From Ophioceras dolichostomum (taxonomy: Eukaryota > Ascomycota > Sordariomycetes > Magnaporthales > Ophioceraceae), in the NCBI GenBank assembly GCA_003049485.1, contig PYST01000033.1:124001-188000 (forward strand): 64,000 nt of DNA, written 5' to 3'. The position numbers and the translations under genes were made by a program. Shown piece by piece: positions 21,667 through 33,113 of the stretch (position 1 is the stretch's first letter; each line of letters starts with the position of its first letter). The notes under the pieces are model-generated. The model had not been told where the DNA came from and ran no database searches. It was given only the letters and a program-made list of their open reading frames with translations.

Positions 21667-24636
21667 AAGGGGGAGCCGCACATCTGAGCAAGCTACGGCT
21701 TGTCTTGCTTCCTCTTCATTTTCCTTTCTGATTTCGTTGTTTATCTCGTCGCTTCCTGTTTTTATATTACTGGGGCTGGATGGATTGTACATATTAGATT
21801 CGGGTCAAGTAACGGACTGGCTGGCTGCATGTGGACTTGGAGTTGTAGGATGCTTTCTGTTCTTTCCTCTTTCTTTCCTTGTCACTATTTCTTCCTTTCG
21901 CACACTACATCTTTCGCAATTTTCGCGGTGTTTTGGGCTTCCGCTAATTTTTTTTTTCCTTATGTATCTTGGGGCTCGTCTTGTCTCTTTTACTCGCGCC
22001 CGTTACATCTTCACAGGCGCAGGTACTTATCTCAGGGGTCGGACGCGGGCGTCAGGAATTTCGCTCGCAGACCTCCTCATCGGTGGGAGAGAAAGCAGGG
22101 AAAGGGGTCGATGATTGGGCATATCTCTCTCTGGTCAACCCCGTTACCTACCTGCACATTTGCCGTGGACTGTACTACAGACAGACTGTCAAGGAGGCAC
22201 GAGGGCCACCAGAACCTCGCCTTGAGGAATACAAGCAAGGACTAATGGGACATGCCATTTGCTGGCATGTGCCCTCGTACAAGCCAAACCAACTCGCATG
22301 CCCGTTCTCACACAATATCCCTTGCTGTGCACACCGAAAAAAAGAAAGAAAGGAGACTTGATACTGCTTACCCCGTACATGAACGTCTTCTCACCTCACA
22401 TTAGCGCGATATGTGAAGTAGCGGGCATGACGACGCTTTGGAGACTTGACCTCTCGCGCTCCAGGCTCACACCTCTCGCTGCCTCCGTATTCCTCCCAGA
22501 CTTTTTCCTTCAACGGATTTCGGATCCGACATGTCCTAGAGCGTCGCCCCGTGTCACACGCAGAGATTATGTAGATGATGGATGATGTGGTGTGGGGAAG
22601 GCACGAAAATCAAGCGAGGCACGACCAAAATTTGAGAGGCGTGGGCGTGGGTGTGATAGCCTATGCTTGCGTTTCTAAGTTCGCTGTGCGCTCTCTGCGT
22701 ATGTGGATTCTGTTGCAACTGGCCTGATTGTGCTGTTCGTGTTGCCCACCATCCAAGCCCCTTTTTACTCTCGGTCATAAGAGAGAGCTAGCATCAGTCG
22801 ATCGCATATCCGCCAGAACGGTTCCAGCACATGTACTTCCAGTGCTGCTGTCATGCAAGCCATCTCCCTCGGTATGGTGCCGACTGGAGGCCGCGTTTGC
22901 AGGACAAATGAAGGGTCTGTGGTCAGCTTGAGGTCTTGCCTCCCGATTCGGTGCGATAGCGAAGGTGCTGAACAACCACCACCAGGACGCCACCCGGACG
23001 GCCAATCACGGCGAGGCCCCGTGCACCTCCTTGCGTTGGGATTGCGACTTATTGATTTTCTAATCATTGTTATCTCTCCTAGTGCTTCTCACCCTTCGGT
23101 CGTCTCCAGTTGTCCTGTCATTTCCTTCTGTTGCTGGAGCGAGACATGTGAGCTGTGATCCAGGAGAATGAAGGGGGCTGGTTTCGATATCCAGAAAAGA
23201 AACGGACTTCCGCCTTGGAAATTTCCGAAACAAGAGCAATATCAGACATAATATCACGGGAATTTCCAGGATAGATCTTGATCGCGAATGTTTACACGTG
23301 ACCGAGAGCAGACAAAGGGATTGTTGGAAGTTGGCGCTACTGTGTATCCATTGCCTCGATGCAACAACGGCATCATTCGTATGATCCAGCTTATATTCCC
23401 TGCTTTCAACCTTGTCACTGGCGGACTGGGTGATACCACTCAGGTGCAGAAAGGGCAATTGCGCCGTTATTTGCAAACTCACTTTTCAACCTCGCCTTTC
23501 AACTGCCTCCCCTCCTGCTTTGCCGTTCGTCATCGTGCCAAAAACAAATATCCTGAAACCCCGACGGAGCAGGAAGGATCATCGAGTGTGGGAAAGCCTC
23601 GGGAGCCACTGTCTCGGCAACAAGCAATTTTCAACAAAAATATTCCGAATTGGGACCTGCCGCCACATTGACGCACAGTCAGCGCCACGCAATTGGGGTG
23701 CCGGGCGTGGGATCCTTGTCCAGGACATGCATGGCCAGTGATAGGCTGCTAACAGATCCCTCGACATCCCTGCACAGCTCACAGCCCCGCCGGCTGGCCC
23801 TGCTCTCGAACAAAGTTGGCGGCGTTGGCGGCGTTGGGTCCGAGTGGGCTAGCAGTGGGCACGACTGGGAAGTGGGAAGGAAGCTTCCGCGCCCATCAGT
23901 CATTTGTTTACATGCACCTCCAGCTCGCCGTCGCCCGCAATTGGCCGCCCGTGTACTTCCCAAGCTCCAAAGCTGCGCAGCTGCGGACACACACAACATC
24001 CTCCTTCCCCTACTCTCCTACTATCCCGCACACCAACAACTCACAAACAATATCGCATTCCTCCCGCATACGCGCGGTAGCACAGACCAGCGTGCGTGCG
24101 TCTCGAAAAGCGGCTGCTGGCATTGCAGATGTGAGGGGAAGCCAAGCGGCCTCTCAATTGTGTGTTTCGTCTTCCCCCAAGAAGCCGCCCGTCAGCTTCG
24201 CAGATGTTTTGTTTTTCTTCAAGATCTCAACCACCTAGCTTGATGCGAAGGAGGTAGCCGCAGGTGGCAGAATGCAGCAGCTCACCTAGGTGTGCCTGTG
24301 CCCGTAAGTTTTGTTTACTCCAATTTATCCCCGATTCTCTCTTTGCGTCAGTTCGGATCTTTGCCGGCGTTTCCACGACGACGGCGATCCTTGGTCGGCT
24401 GTTGTGGTCTCGATCATTGGAGAAGATCAGCGTCTGCCAGCAAACCCCCAACCCGACACCAGCACGGCTTTTTCCGCGCATCTTTTCCTCAGGGCCCACC
24501 TGGCCGGTTCTCGCCGCCATTCCAGTCCTTCCCGACGAACCCGCCCTACCGGTCATATCTTCATTTTTTCCCGGGAGAACTGGCCGCCCCCTCCGCCTGT
24601 CATGGCAGACCGCTGACCTGGACGTCTTCGCAGACC
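21667..24636. other. Intergenic region and leader of the giant gene (3 kb)
   Basis: This holds the 3' flank of the acidic-protein gene (T-rich to about 22000) and the promoter and leader of the giant gene. Frames here are short and compositionally random. One GTTACCTACCTGC motif occurs at about 22144. Confidence 0.5.
24304..24633 (+). other. Candidate 5' untranslated intron of the giant gene
   Basis: GTAAGT at 24304 is a consensus donor. CTGAC at 24613-24617 is a good branch site, followed 16 bases later by the acceptor TTCGCAG ending at 24633, three bases before the ATG at 24637. Splicing would also remove a 4-codon upstream frame (ATG at 24602, stop at 24614-24616). Transcript data are needed to confirm it. 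Confidence 0.45.
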
Positions 24637-27600
24637 ATGCCAAATCTCAGCCCTCCCCCCGACGAATACGTCTCGCCGCAGAGCACACCGAAGGTCCGCA
24701 AGCGCAGCACGAGCAATAACATCAACAATGGAGATCCCCCCTTCACACCCCGGCGACGGCCCGGTTTTGAACGGCAGCAAACCCCACAAAGCGCGCCCGC
24801 GGTGGGCATAGGAGTGGCGGCAGCAGCGGTACTGATGGATACAGATGGACTCCCAACCAGCCCTGCTCCCAACCAGCGCCAGCGCTCGGCCACGATGAAG
24901 CAACCACCGACGCTGCTTGCCGACTTCCTGCTTGGCCGCCAGACACCAGCGCGCGTCGCCGCAGCCAGGCGCAAGTCGATGGATGCTGCTGCGGTGCGGG
25001 AAGAGATGAAGAAGGAGATGAAGCAGTCGGCAGTGCGCAAACTGGCACCTCCAGGTGGCGTCAGGGACCGAGTTAAGCACTGGCAGAAAGCCAACGCCGC
25101 CGCTATGGCTGTGGGCAACCCAGAGGATGCCGCCAGTGAGCCTACCGATGTGGCTTTTGGAGACGACGTAGACAGTGTGACGGAGGAGGACCGCCGGCGC
25201 ATTAAGTTCCGGCAGCCGGTACGCCGCCATCATCACAAGGATAGACGGAAGAGCAGCGGAGCTGTTCCCCCAATGGCCGGGGCCGGGATACCTCAAGCCC
25301 CGATCCAGGACGATCACCATGGTGATGACGGTATCCACGTCATTACAGTAGAACCAGAGGAGGAATTTGACTCTGGGCCTACTCGCTCTCCTCCTAAGAA
25401 GAGGATTGTCAGTGACGACAACTGGATGAAGCGGAGAAGGAAGAGTCCGCCTGGCTCTAGGGGCATCAAGACGAAGCCAGTTGGGGATAGCCCATCTCCA
25501 ATACCCAAGGACTTTCTCCAGAGAACGGCGCAAAACCCAACGGTTGGTAGCAAGATCAAGGACTGGGCCGCGAGAGTCGAACCCATCGAAGTGCCCAAGG
25601 TCAGGAAGTCGAAGAGCAAGCCGGAGAGCACCCCTAAACCGGAGGAAGATGACAAAAGTGGACGGTCGAGCGGGAGAACGCCTGATGACGACGGCATTCG
25701 GGTTCGGCCAGTCCACATCAAAGCGGCGGACAAAAAAACCACCGGTAACGAAGACGTCGAGAGCGGCAGGACAAGTAGAACCGCGGGTGGGAGGACGCTT
25801 GACGACGACGGCATTCGGGTCCGACCCATGCGGTCGAAGCTGCCTGTCGATCGCACCGCAGACGACGCTGACAGCAGGAGGACAGGCGGAACCACGAGTG
25901 GGAGGACACTTGATGACGACGGCATTCGGGTCCGACCTATGCGGTCGGGGCCCGCAGACGACGCTGGCAGCGGGAGGACAAGTGGGCGAACAAGCGGAAG
26001 GGCGACTGACTTCGATGATGGGATCCGAGTGCGGCCGATGAGGCCCAACAAGTCTACAGATGGCGGCAGTGACGGCGTCAAGGCCGCAACCACGAGTGCA
26101 AAGAGCTTACCCGATGATGGAATCCGTGTCAAGCCACTTTCGAGCACTCTGCCAGACGACGGCATCAGGGTACGACCTAGCCGGCAAGCCTCGATCGACA
26201 AGATGCGAGATCGAGGCCGGTCGAACGTGAGGGACGCTTCGACTGAAAGGGAAGGGAGTCCGCGGAAAGTCACACGTGATCACTCGCCGTCAGAAGACAC
26301 TGAGGCGGCTGAGAGAAATGAGTCCTCGGCCCCGGATACTCCGACAAGAAGACCAAAGCGCAGGCCAGCGGTCCGAGCGAAGTCAAGACCGGCCAAACCA
26401 GCCCCGACTGAGATCACACAGACAACTCAGACAACCGAAACCACAGAAGCGACCGGCACAACCGGCACAACCGGCGTGACTGGCACGACGGGAGCCACTG
26501 GGACCACCGGGACCACTGGAATAACCGGCGCGACCGGCACAACCAAGACGACTCGCACAGCAGAAGATGTGCCCGACGATCATCGGTCTTGGAGTGGGGA
26601 CTCTAGCGCTTCAGAAGACCTCTCAATCGAGCCTTCAACCGCTCCAGCGAAGTCCTTGGCCGACATCCCGGTCGGATTCTCCGCTTTCAGCGAGCTGGAC
26701 CTACCAGTCACTGGCGCTCGTAAATCGAAGAAAGGGAAGCAGCAGAGGAACCCCAGTTTTAAGGGGGTACCCAACGTTTTCAAGAAGGTCGTCAGTGAAG
26801 GAAAGAAGATAATCCACCACACGGTCGCTCCTCCAGAACCACCCAGGCCGGGGGTGAACCAACCGCCAAGCATCGAGACATGGCTCGACAACACAGTGGA
26901 CCCATTTGTCGAATCCCCCACTGCCGAGAAGAAAGTCGTTGAGGAGGAGTGGAAGAAGGCGGCCAAGCGTCGCTCCGTATCGGACACCCGAAAGAAGGAA
27001 AAGGCAGCAGCCGCTGCAGCTGCGATGGCAGCAGTGGCTGTAGCAGCGACAGCGGCGGCGGTAGCAACTACAGCGTCTAGTCCAGCGCGGACCCCAGTCA
27101 AGGAGACGGGAAAAGACCTAGACAACTCCGCTCCAACGACGACTGGCGATGAGGAAAAGACACCCAAGAAGAAAAAGGACGCAACAGCAACTCCCCCGTC
27201 AACAGGCCTAAAGCGAAGTCGAGCGACTAGGAATCACTCGTCACCGTTGAAGGCCAGAGGGAAGTTAGGCGCAAAGAAGCCTTTCCGAGAAGCATTAATG
27301 GACGCTTTTCGTGGAGAGTCTGGCGGGCACAAGCTTCCGCCAATGAGCTACCCAAGCCTTGAGAGGGACCCAGACTCTGAGGTGTACTCCTACTCCTCGG
27401 GGGAAGAAGAATACGACAGAGAGCGAGATGAGCACGAAGATGATTCCGAATCTGAAATTCGGGAGTCCCGCAAAAGATCATCTTCTGGGTCGGAAAGGTC
27501 GCCGCCGCCGCCCGAACCTTCAGCCGCCCAACACGGGCAGAAGGATGCGTCTCCACTTTCACCTCTCTCGCCAACATTTGCCAGGAGGAAACCACCAACC

Positions 27601-30600
27601 AACGGCTTCCATGAGCTGTCCACTATTGTTTCAGAGGAGTCGTCGAGCGTAATAGAGTCGGAAGTGACATCAACGCTGTCGCAATCTACCGTCACCCCCA
27701 AGACCACCCTTACACAATCTACCGATGTCGCTACGGAAGTTCAACGCAGCAAGAGCAAGTCGGGACTTAAGAGGCGGCTGACGAAACACTCGGAGTTGAT
27801 GTCAGTGCTCTCCCTCCCCGAAGACTCGGGCCTGCCCTCGAGGACGAGGAGCACCAGGGCGGCCCGGAGTCTGCGCAGGAAGACGAGCAAGCTCGACAGT
27901 GCGACCATGGACGACCTACTCCGCGAGTTTGCCGAGGACGAGAGCTTCTACAAGCGGGAGCTCAAGACCCTGGTGGACGGCGTGATCCCCGTACTGTTGA
28001 AGGAGGTGGTGCGTCGCGACTCTCGTATTGTTGCAGACCTCTTCGGGTCATCGGCGGGGGCAGGCTTGGGTGGTGACGAGGAGATGCAGATGCCGAACTC
28101 ACCTCGCGCCGCGGACGCTGCAGAGAAGGCAGTGGTTAGCATGGGGGTTGCGCTGGAGCGAATAAACAACCATCATAAAGCCACGCCGTTGCTCTCTTCG
28201 GCCGATACGAGGTATTTTATCTCGTGGCTTGAAAAGCTTATCCCCCTCTACAGCGCATACTTCGACGTGTGGCGACTCGGCTTCCAGGACCTTATAGTCA
28301 ACCTGGCACCCGCCTCCAACGCCGAAGAAGAAGAAGACTCTCTTGTCAACGCCATGCCACGGAACAAAGAGGGAGACGTTGTGAACGGCAACGGCGACCC
28401 CGTGGACGTCGCACATCTCCTGAAGCGGCCACTGGTGCGAGCCAAGTGGCTGCTTAAGCTTGCAAAGGTTAGTTCCTCTTCTAGTCGTCTTCTATCTATG
28501 ACGTTGCCTCGCACAAACCTTTCTTTTATTTATTTATGTTGGTCCCCTTGCCGATATTTGTGCCTCGTCCCCGTTCTCTCTGTTCCCCCTCCTCATCCCC
28601 TCACTCTTGGGCCGATCGCCCGATCATCGTCATGTTGATGCTCACGCTGCGCCTTCCCTCATTATAGGGATCACGGCATGTTCTCGGGGATGACTTCCCA
28701 CCTACACTACTGGCCAAGATCGTAGATCTGCACGCAAAAGCACAGCGCCGCAACCGCGAAGAGCAGGCTCGCAAGACGAACGACGACGCCAACAACACGG
28801 ACACCACCCGTGCTCGCGACCTGCGTGACTTGTCGCCTCTGGATGTAGTCTTCATCGACAAGACTCGTGAAGTCAACTCCAAAGACTTATTCTCTCTGGA
28901 TCTGGCTCACTCCAACGGTCAGAGACTCGAGTGCCAGGTAGAGCTGATCTTCCGTGATAAGCCATCCGAGCCGGCCGACAGAGGTGATCTTCTGATCTGC
29001 GAAAACGGCGGGAAATCGAGCAAAACCTCGTTCCTTCTTTTCCCGCCCATCCCTTTGCAACAACTCTCAGCACGCCGGGGAGAGAAGCCAGGAAGCCTGG
29101 TTGTCATGGTTCGTGGCCGTCACAACGGAGACGAGTGGTATGAACTTCTCTGCCTAGCCACGGACTACGACGACGCCGTGCCAGAGTGGCTGGACATGCT
29201 CGGCACAGTACCGCGGCCACCTGCATCCCCAGAAGCGTCGTGTACCAGTCTCATCCTGATGAGCCAGACGTACCTCCTGGAGGACGTTCCCGTTGGAGAG
29301 CGGAAAGTCTCTGTTCGCCGGTCGCTGCCTCCAGTACCCCGCGAGGACAGCGGGTCGTCAACTCCATCGCGATACCACCACACTCGTAACGCCAGCGTGC
29401 CTTCAACTCCCACCAACCCGGCCCGGTCTCGATCTCCAAGTGCGACTCATTCTACAGACTCGGACAAGACACCGACACAGTCGACGTGCCACCAGTCACC
29501 AAAGGACGACGGCCTAGAGAGGCGCTCACCGTCGCGTCATGCCAGCTCAGGCTCCGCTCCCAGTAGTAGCTCGAGCCCGGCGAAACTGACGAAGGCGGCA
29601 CCACCCAACAGCACGCCCTACCGCGAGGATGGGGCCCCTCCACCCCCGATCCACCGAACACTGCACCAGCCCACGAAGCAGAAGCCAGCGCCTGTCGAGC
29701 TACCTCCCCCGCCGCAAGCTCGGGTGAAACGCCATGGCTCGTCTCCTCTGAAGCACGAGTACCACCCCTCAGATGTCTCGTCATCTGACGAATCCGAATC
29801 CTCACACTCGGATTCTCTGCTCTCGGGCTCTGAATCATCCGGCGACGAGTTGGAGGACGAAGACGTCCCTGAGGCCGCGGAACCGGGTATCAGCATTAAG
29901 AAGCCGGAGTCGGGCCGGAAACAGGATGCCGACCCACTCAACCCCACAGCTTCGATGCTCACGGATGACAGCATCACGCCGTCTGCCTCGGCTTCCCAGG
30001 CCGGAGGGGCTGCCGAGCCGGAGCGAGACAACACGACCAAAGCTGTGGCCACCATCTCATACTGGTCTAACAAGAAGGGGCGGTGGAGGGACGTCAGCTC
30101 CGAACTATGCTCTGTGCGCATTACCCCTGGCCTTGTCGAGGTGCACCACCTCTCGGTCTCGCATTCCAAGAGCACCAAGGACAAGGATGCCCCCAGGCAA
30201 TCGTCCGAAACCGCACATGTGAAGCTCGCCGATGACAACTCCGATGCGGCCGATACCGAGGCGCCCCTGATCGCGCTAGACCTCACCCCATTGGTCATGA
30301 TCCGCAAGAGCACGGCCATCGACCTTGAAATCCGGTCCCCGGTCCGGTCTTACTCCAAGCTGAGCGGAATCGACGGCACCATCTTCCGCTTCCGCGCCTT
30401 GTCGCCCCGGCACGCGGACCACCTCTACATGGCGGTGCACCAGTCGCGCATGAACAACGCCAAGTTCAAGGCCCTGGAAGAGGAAGCGCGCTTCCGGTCC
30501 TTCGGGCAGCAGCAGCAGGACGCCGTGCTCGGGGACGGCAACAACGGCGACGGACGCAGCGGCACCACAAACAGCAGCCGCCGGCGGTCGTGGTTCGGCC

Positions 30601-31520
30601 GACGGAACAGCTACCGCGCGTCGACGCGTGCCCCCTCGGCCTCCTCGCAGTCGCAGGGCGCGAGGTCGCAGGCCCAGAGCAGCGGCAGCGGCGCCACGTC
30701 GTCGGCCTCGCTGTCCGCGTCGTCATTCCTCAAGCGCCTCACGGGCGGCGGCTCGGGACTCGCGTTCAACATCGACCGCTCGACGTTGGACAGCAACGGC
30801 GGCGGCAGTCGACCCGGCACCCCCGGCGGCGGGGGCGGGGGCAACGCCTCGCTGTACACGTCGTCGTCGTCCTCGGCGGCGGCGACCCCGCCCCGCTCGC
30901 CATCCGTCAGCCTCGCCAGCAGCCCCAACCGCGGCGTCCATGCCGGCGCCGGAGGGGGCGGCACGAGCAACCTGCGCATCAGGTGCCACATGCTCGTGGG
31001 CCACAACAAGTGGGAGGACCACGGCAACTGCCTGCTGTCCATCTCGCGGCCCCCTCCCGGCTGCCACCAGGAGCTGCGCGTCTACCACGGCATGGAGAAG
31101 CGCATCCTCGTCACGCAGATCCCGAAGCGGAAGAAGCGGAACTCCGTGCTCCAGAACCTGGCCTCTGCCGCCGCTGCAGCCGGCGGCGGCGGCAACGGTG
31201 ACGAGAAGGGTGGCACCGGCATCGCTAGCAGCAGCCGAAGCAGCGAGAAAGACGGCGTGATGGCTAGCGACTCCGACGCGCCGCCCGCAAAGATCGTCCT
31301 GGACGTCGTGCTGGGCAGCCGCTGCTTCAGCATGCTGGGGAGCAGGGGCATCATCCTCAATGTGTGGGAGGACCTGCGCGACGAGCAGAACCGCGTCGGG
31401 AGCGTGCCGGCCGCGGGGGGGCTGAGCGGCCGCCTGCGCAAGTGGTGCTTCCAGTGCGGGAACGCGGCGGAGGCGAGCTGGATCTTTGGGCTGGTGGCGC
31501 GGGAGGTGGCCATTGGCTGA
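24637..31520 (+). CDS. Giant disordered protein with DH (RhoGEF)-like helical segment and PH-like regions
   Basis: Two exons, 24637-28467 and 28668-31520, join in phase 0 across a 200-bp intron (donor AAAG/GTTAGT, acceptor ATTATAG/GG), giving about 2,226 aa. The start is the first ATG with A at -3 (peptide MPNLSPPPDEYVSP). Residues 1-1080 are disordered, with repeated DDGIRVRP motifs and a Thr/Gly 9-bp repeat. At about 1085-1340 a helical segment (LREFAEDESFYKRELKTLVD, then VIPVLL) resembles a Dbl-homology domain. A beta-rich block follows (DVVFIDKTREVNSKDLFSLD to WYELLCL, about 1332-1456), then PH-like segments at about 1739-1885 and 2045-2226, the last ending WCFQCGNAAEASWIFGLVAREV. From memory, Aspergillus relatives have been labelled SRm160/300 splicing coactivators; the sequence gives no support for splicing. 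A role in Rho-type signalling is inference from the DH/PH-like order. Confidence 0.8.
25684..26178 (+). repeat. Coding repeat: six DDGIRVRP-type motifs
   Basis: Six copies of the octamer DDGIRV(R/K)P occur at about 25684, 25801, 25912, 26013, 26113 and 26155, each followed or preceded by Thr/Ser/Gly/Arg linker with DDA or GRT elements. A seventh, diverged copy (GDDGIHVITVEP) lies near 25322. Spacing is irregular (42-117 bp) and codons differ between copies, so the motif appears to be kept by selection rather than by recent slippage. Confidence 0.85.
26405..26560 (+). repeat. Coding minisatellite, 9-bp unit ACCGGCACA (Thr-Gly-Thr)
   Basis: About 16 imperfect 9-bp units encode a Thr/Gly-rich stretch (TTE/TTGTTGVTG pattern) at about residues 590-640 of the giant protein. 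It is collagen-like in period 3 but lacks proline, so it is low-complexity linker, not collagen. Confidence 0.8.
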
Positions 31521-31546
31521 TTGATTGACGATTGAAGGGNNNNNNT

Positions 31547-31578
<32 letters not shown>

Positions 31579-33113
31579 GAGATAGGTGATTGCCTCCCCC
31601 CTGATCTTGCTCACTCTTGCTCGGTGCTCCGTCACATCACTGTTTCTTCTGGTCCAAACCTTCGGATTTGTTTCCCTTTTCTTTTGTTGCTTGTCTTTGT
31701 ATTCGCCTTTCTCGCACCACAACCTTGGATGGACGAGTTTTACCCCTTTTGTCGTAATCCCATTTCTTGACCTACAACCTGCTACTTACCACCTAGCTTC
31801 TCTACCCGTCTGTCTTTCTCTTCTCTTTCCTTCTTGTCTCCCGTCTTTTCCCGCTTTCACAATCACGAAATTAATACCCCATGAGGTGGTGAACACGCGA
31901 CGGTGGTCTCCTTTTTTGCTTTTTAGAAAGGTCGGAACGGTTTAGCGTGGGTGGATTGGTATTCATTCTCATCATTCTAAGTCTTAAGGTACTTAGGTAT
32001 TTATTTATCCCCTGCGCGTCTGTCTCCATGAAGGCTTGCTTTTTCTATCCAATTCTGCTGTGGCGCTGGATCGGATGGGGTCGAATGGATCCCGCCTTTT
32101 GGATGAACTTACGGATGGACTCTTTTTCTGGATACCTTAGAGGCAGGCAGTTGATACATGGATGGTGCATATGCTGGCTTGGGAGGCTGTTGGTTCGTAA
32201 CAGGCGATCATCACTATGCCTAAAAAGTCAGTCAGGTAGTCTAGGTAAACAAACATTCGTGCGAAAACATGGAGCCATAAACAAACATGGGACAACAATG
32301 ACAAGTGCTTGCTATGTATGGGATGAATACCGACATTGATATTCTGGGTCCGGCCCGCAAGAGAAGCCAGACGTAATCGACATTCGACACGAAACTTTGT
32401 GCAAGGGATGTCAATGACGGCTCTCTTGAGGTCATTCGGCATCTTTTCTTCTCGTTATCTTGCTTTGCTTCATCTATCACCTTCCTACGTCACACTCTGG
32501 AAGCTGGGCCCAGTCGGTCGGTGTTGAGACGGAAGCCTGCCTTGCGATGCTTCATTCACCGATCGAGTCTCTTGCCGGTCGAAAGGTCCCTGAAAAATCA
32601 GTTGCCATTGCGCACTCAAAAGAGATGCAACCTTCTCTGCCAATTGAGGAGCACAATAGCAGCAACACAAACGCTCACAATAGAGCCACAATGCCGCAAT
32701 ACCGCAACAATAGAACTCTCCTCGACGGCACAATATGCAACAACTCAAATGGTGAGATCTTAGATTGAAATATTTATGGCCTCTTTAACGGCTATTTATG
32801 AAAATAGCCGGCACGATGCACTTATCCAGCTCCTTCCCCGTTGTGGGGCGCAGATCAAGCTCCGCTTTGTTGCTGGTTGCAGCGAGTCGTCGCGCAGCTC
32901 AACTCCTGCAAATAACGCGACTGCCTTGTCCGACCACAGATCATCATTCTTCTCCCCCTTCCCATTCCTCTTCATTTACCAGCTCTTAACTGTTCTGATC
33001 ACGCACTTTCGAACTACCAACCTCGATCTGCAACTCAAGCTTCCCTCTCTTTTCCTTTTTATCAACTTTGCGCGCACCACCGATTTCGCCCCTTTCTCAG
33101 CCAAGCCGTCAAG
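31521..33113. other. Intergenic region
   Basis: This is T-rich 3' flank of the giant gene (31600-32150), then the promoter of the SAP-protein gene. A CT-rich leader (32945-33065) precedes the ATG at 33114. No protein-like frame was found. Confidence 0.5.
31540..31577. other. Assembly gap (6 N) next to a 31-base G run
   Basis: Bases 31540-31545 are N, 31546 is T, and 31547-31577 are all G. It lies 20 bases after the stop codon of the giant gene. Homopolymer G of this length is likely where assembly stalled, and its true length is uncertain. Confidence 0.95.

Noticed and set aside
23650..24243. 197-codon plus-strand frame before the giant gene
   Set aside because: Random-looking composition with no domain; it lies in the promoter region.
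24553..25716. 387-codon minus-strand frame over the start of the giant gene
   Set aside because: Antisense shadow of a coding region that is well supported on the plus strand.
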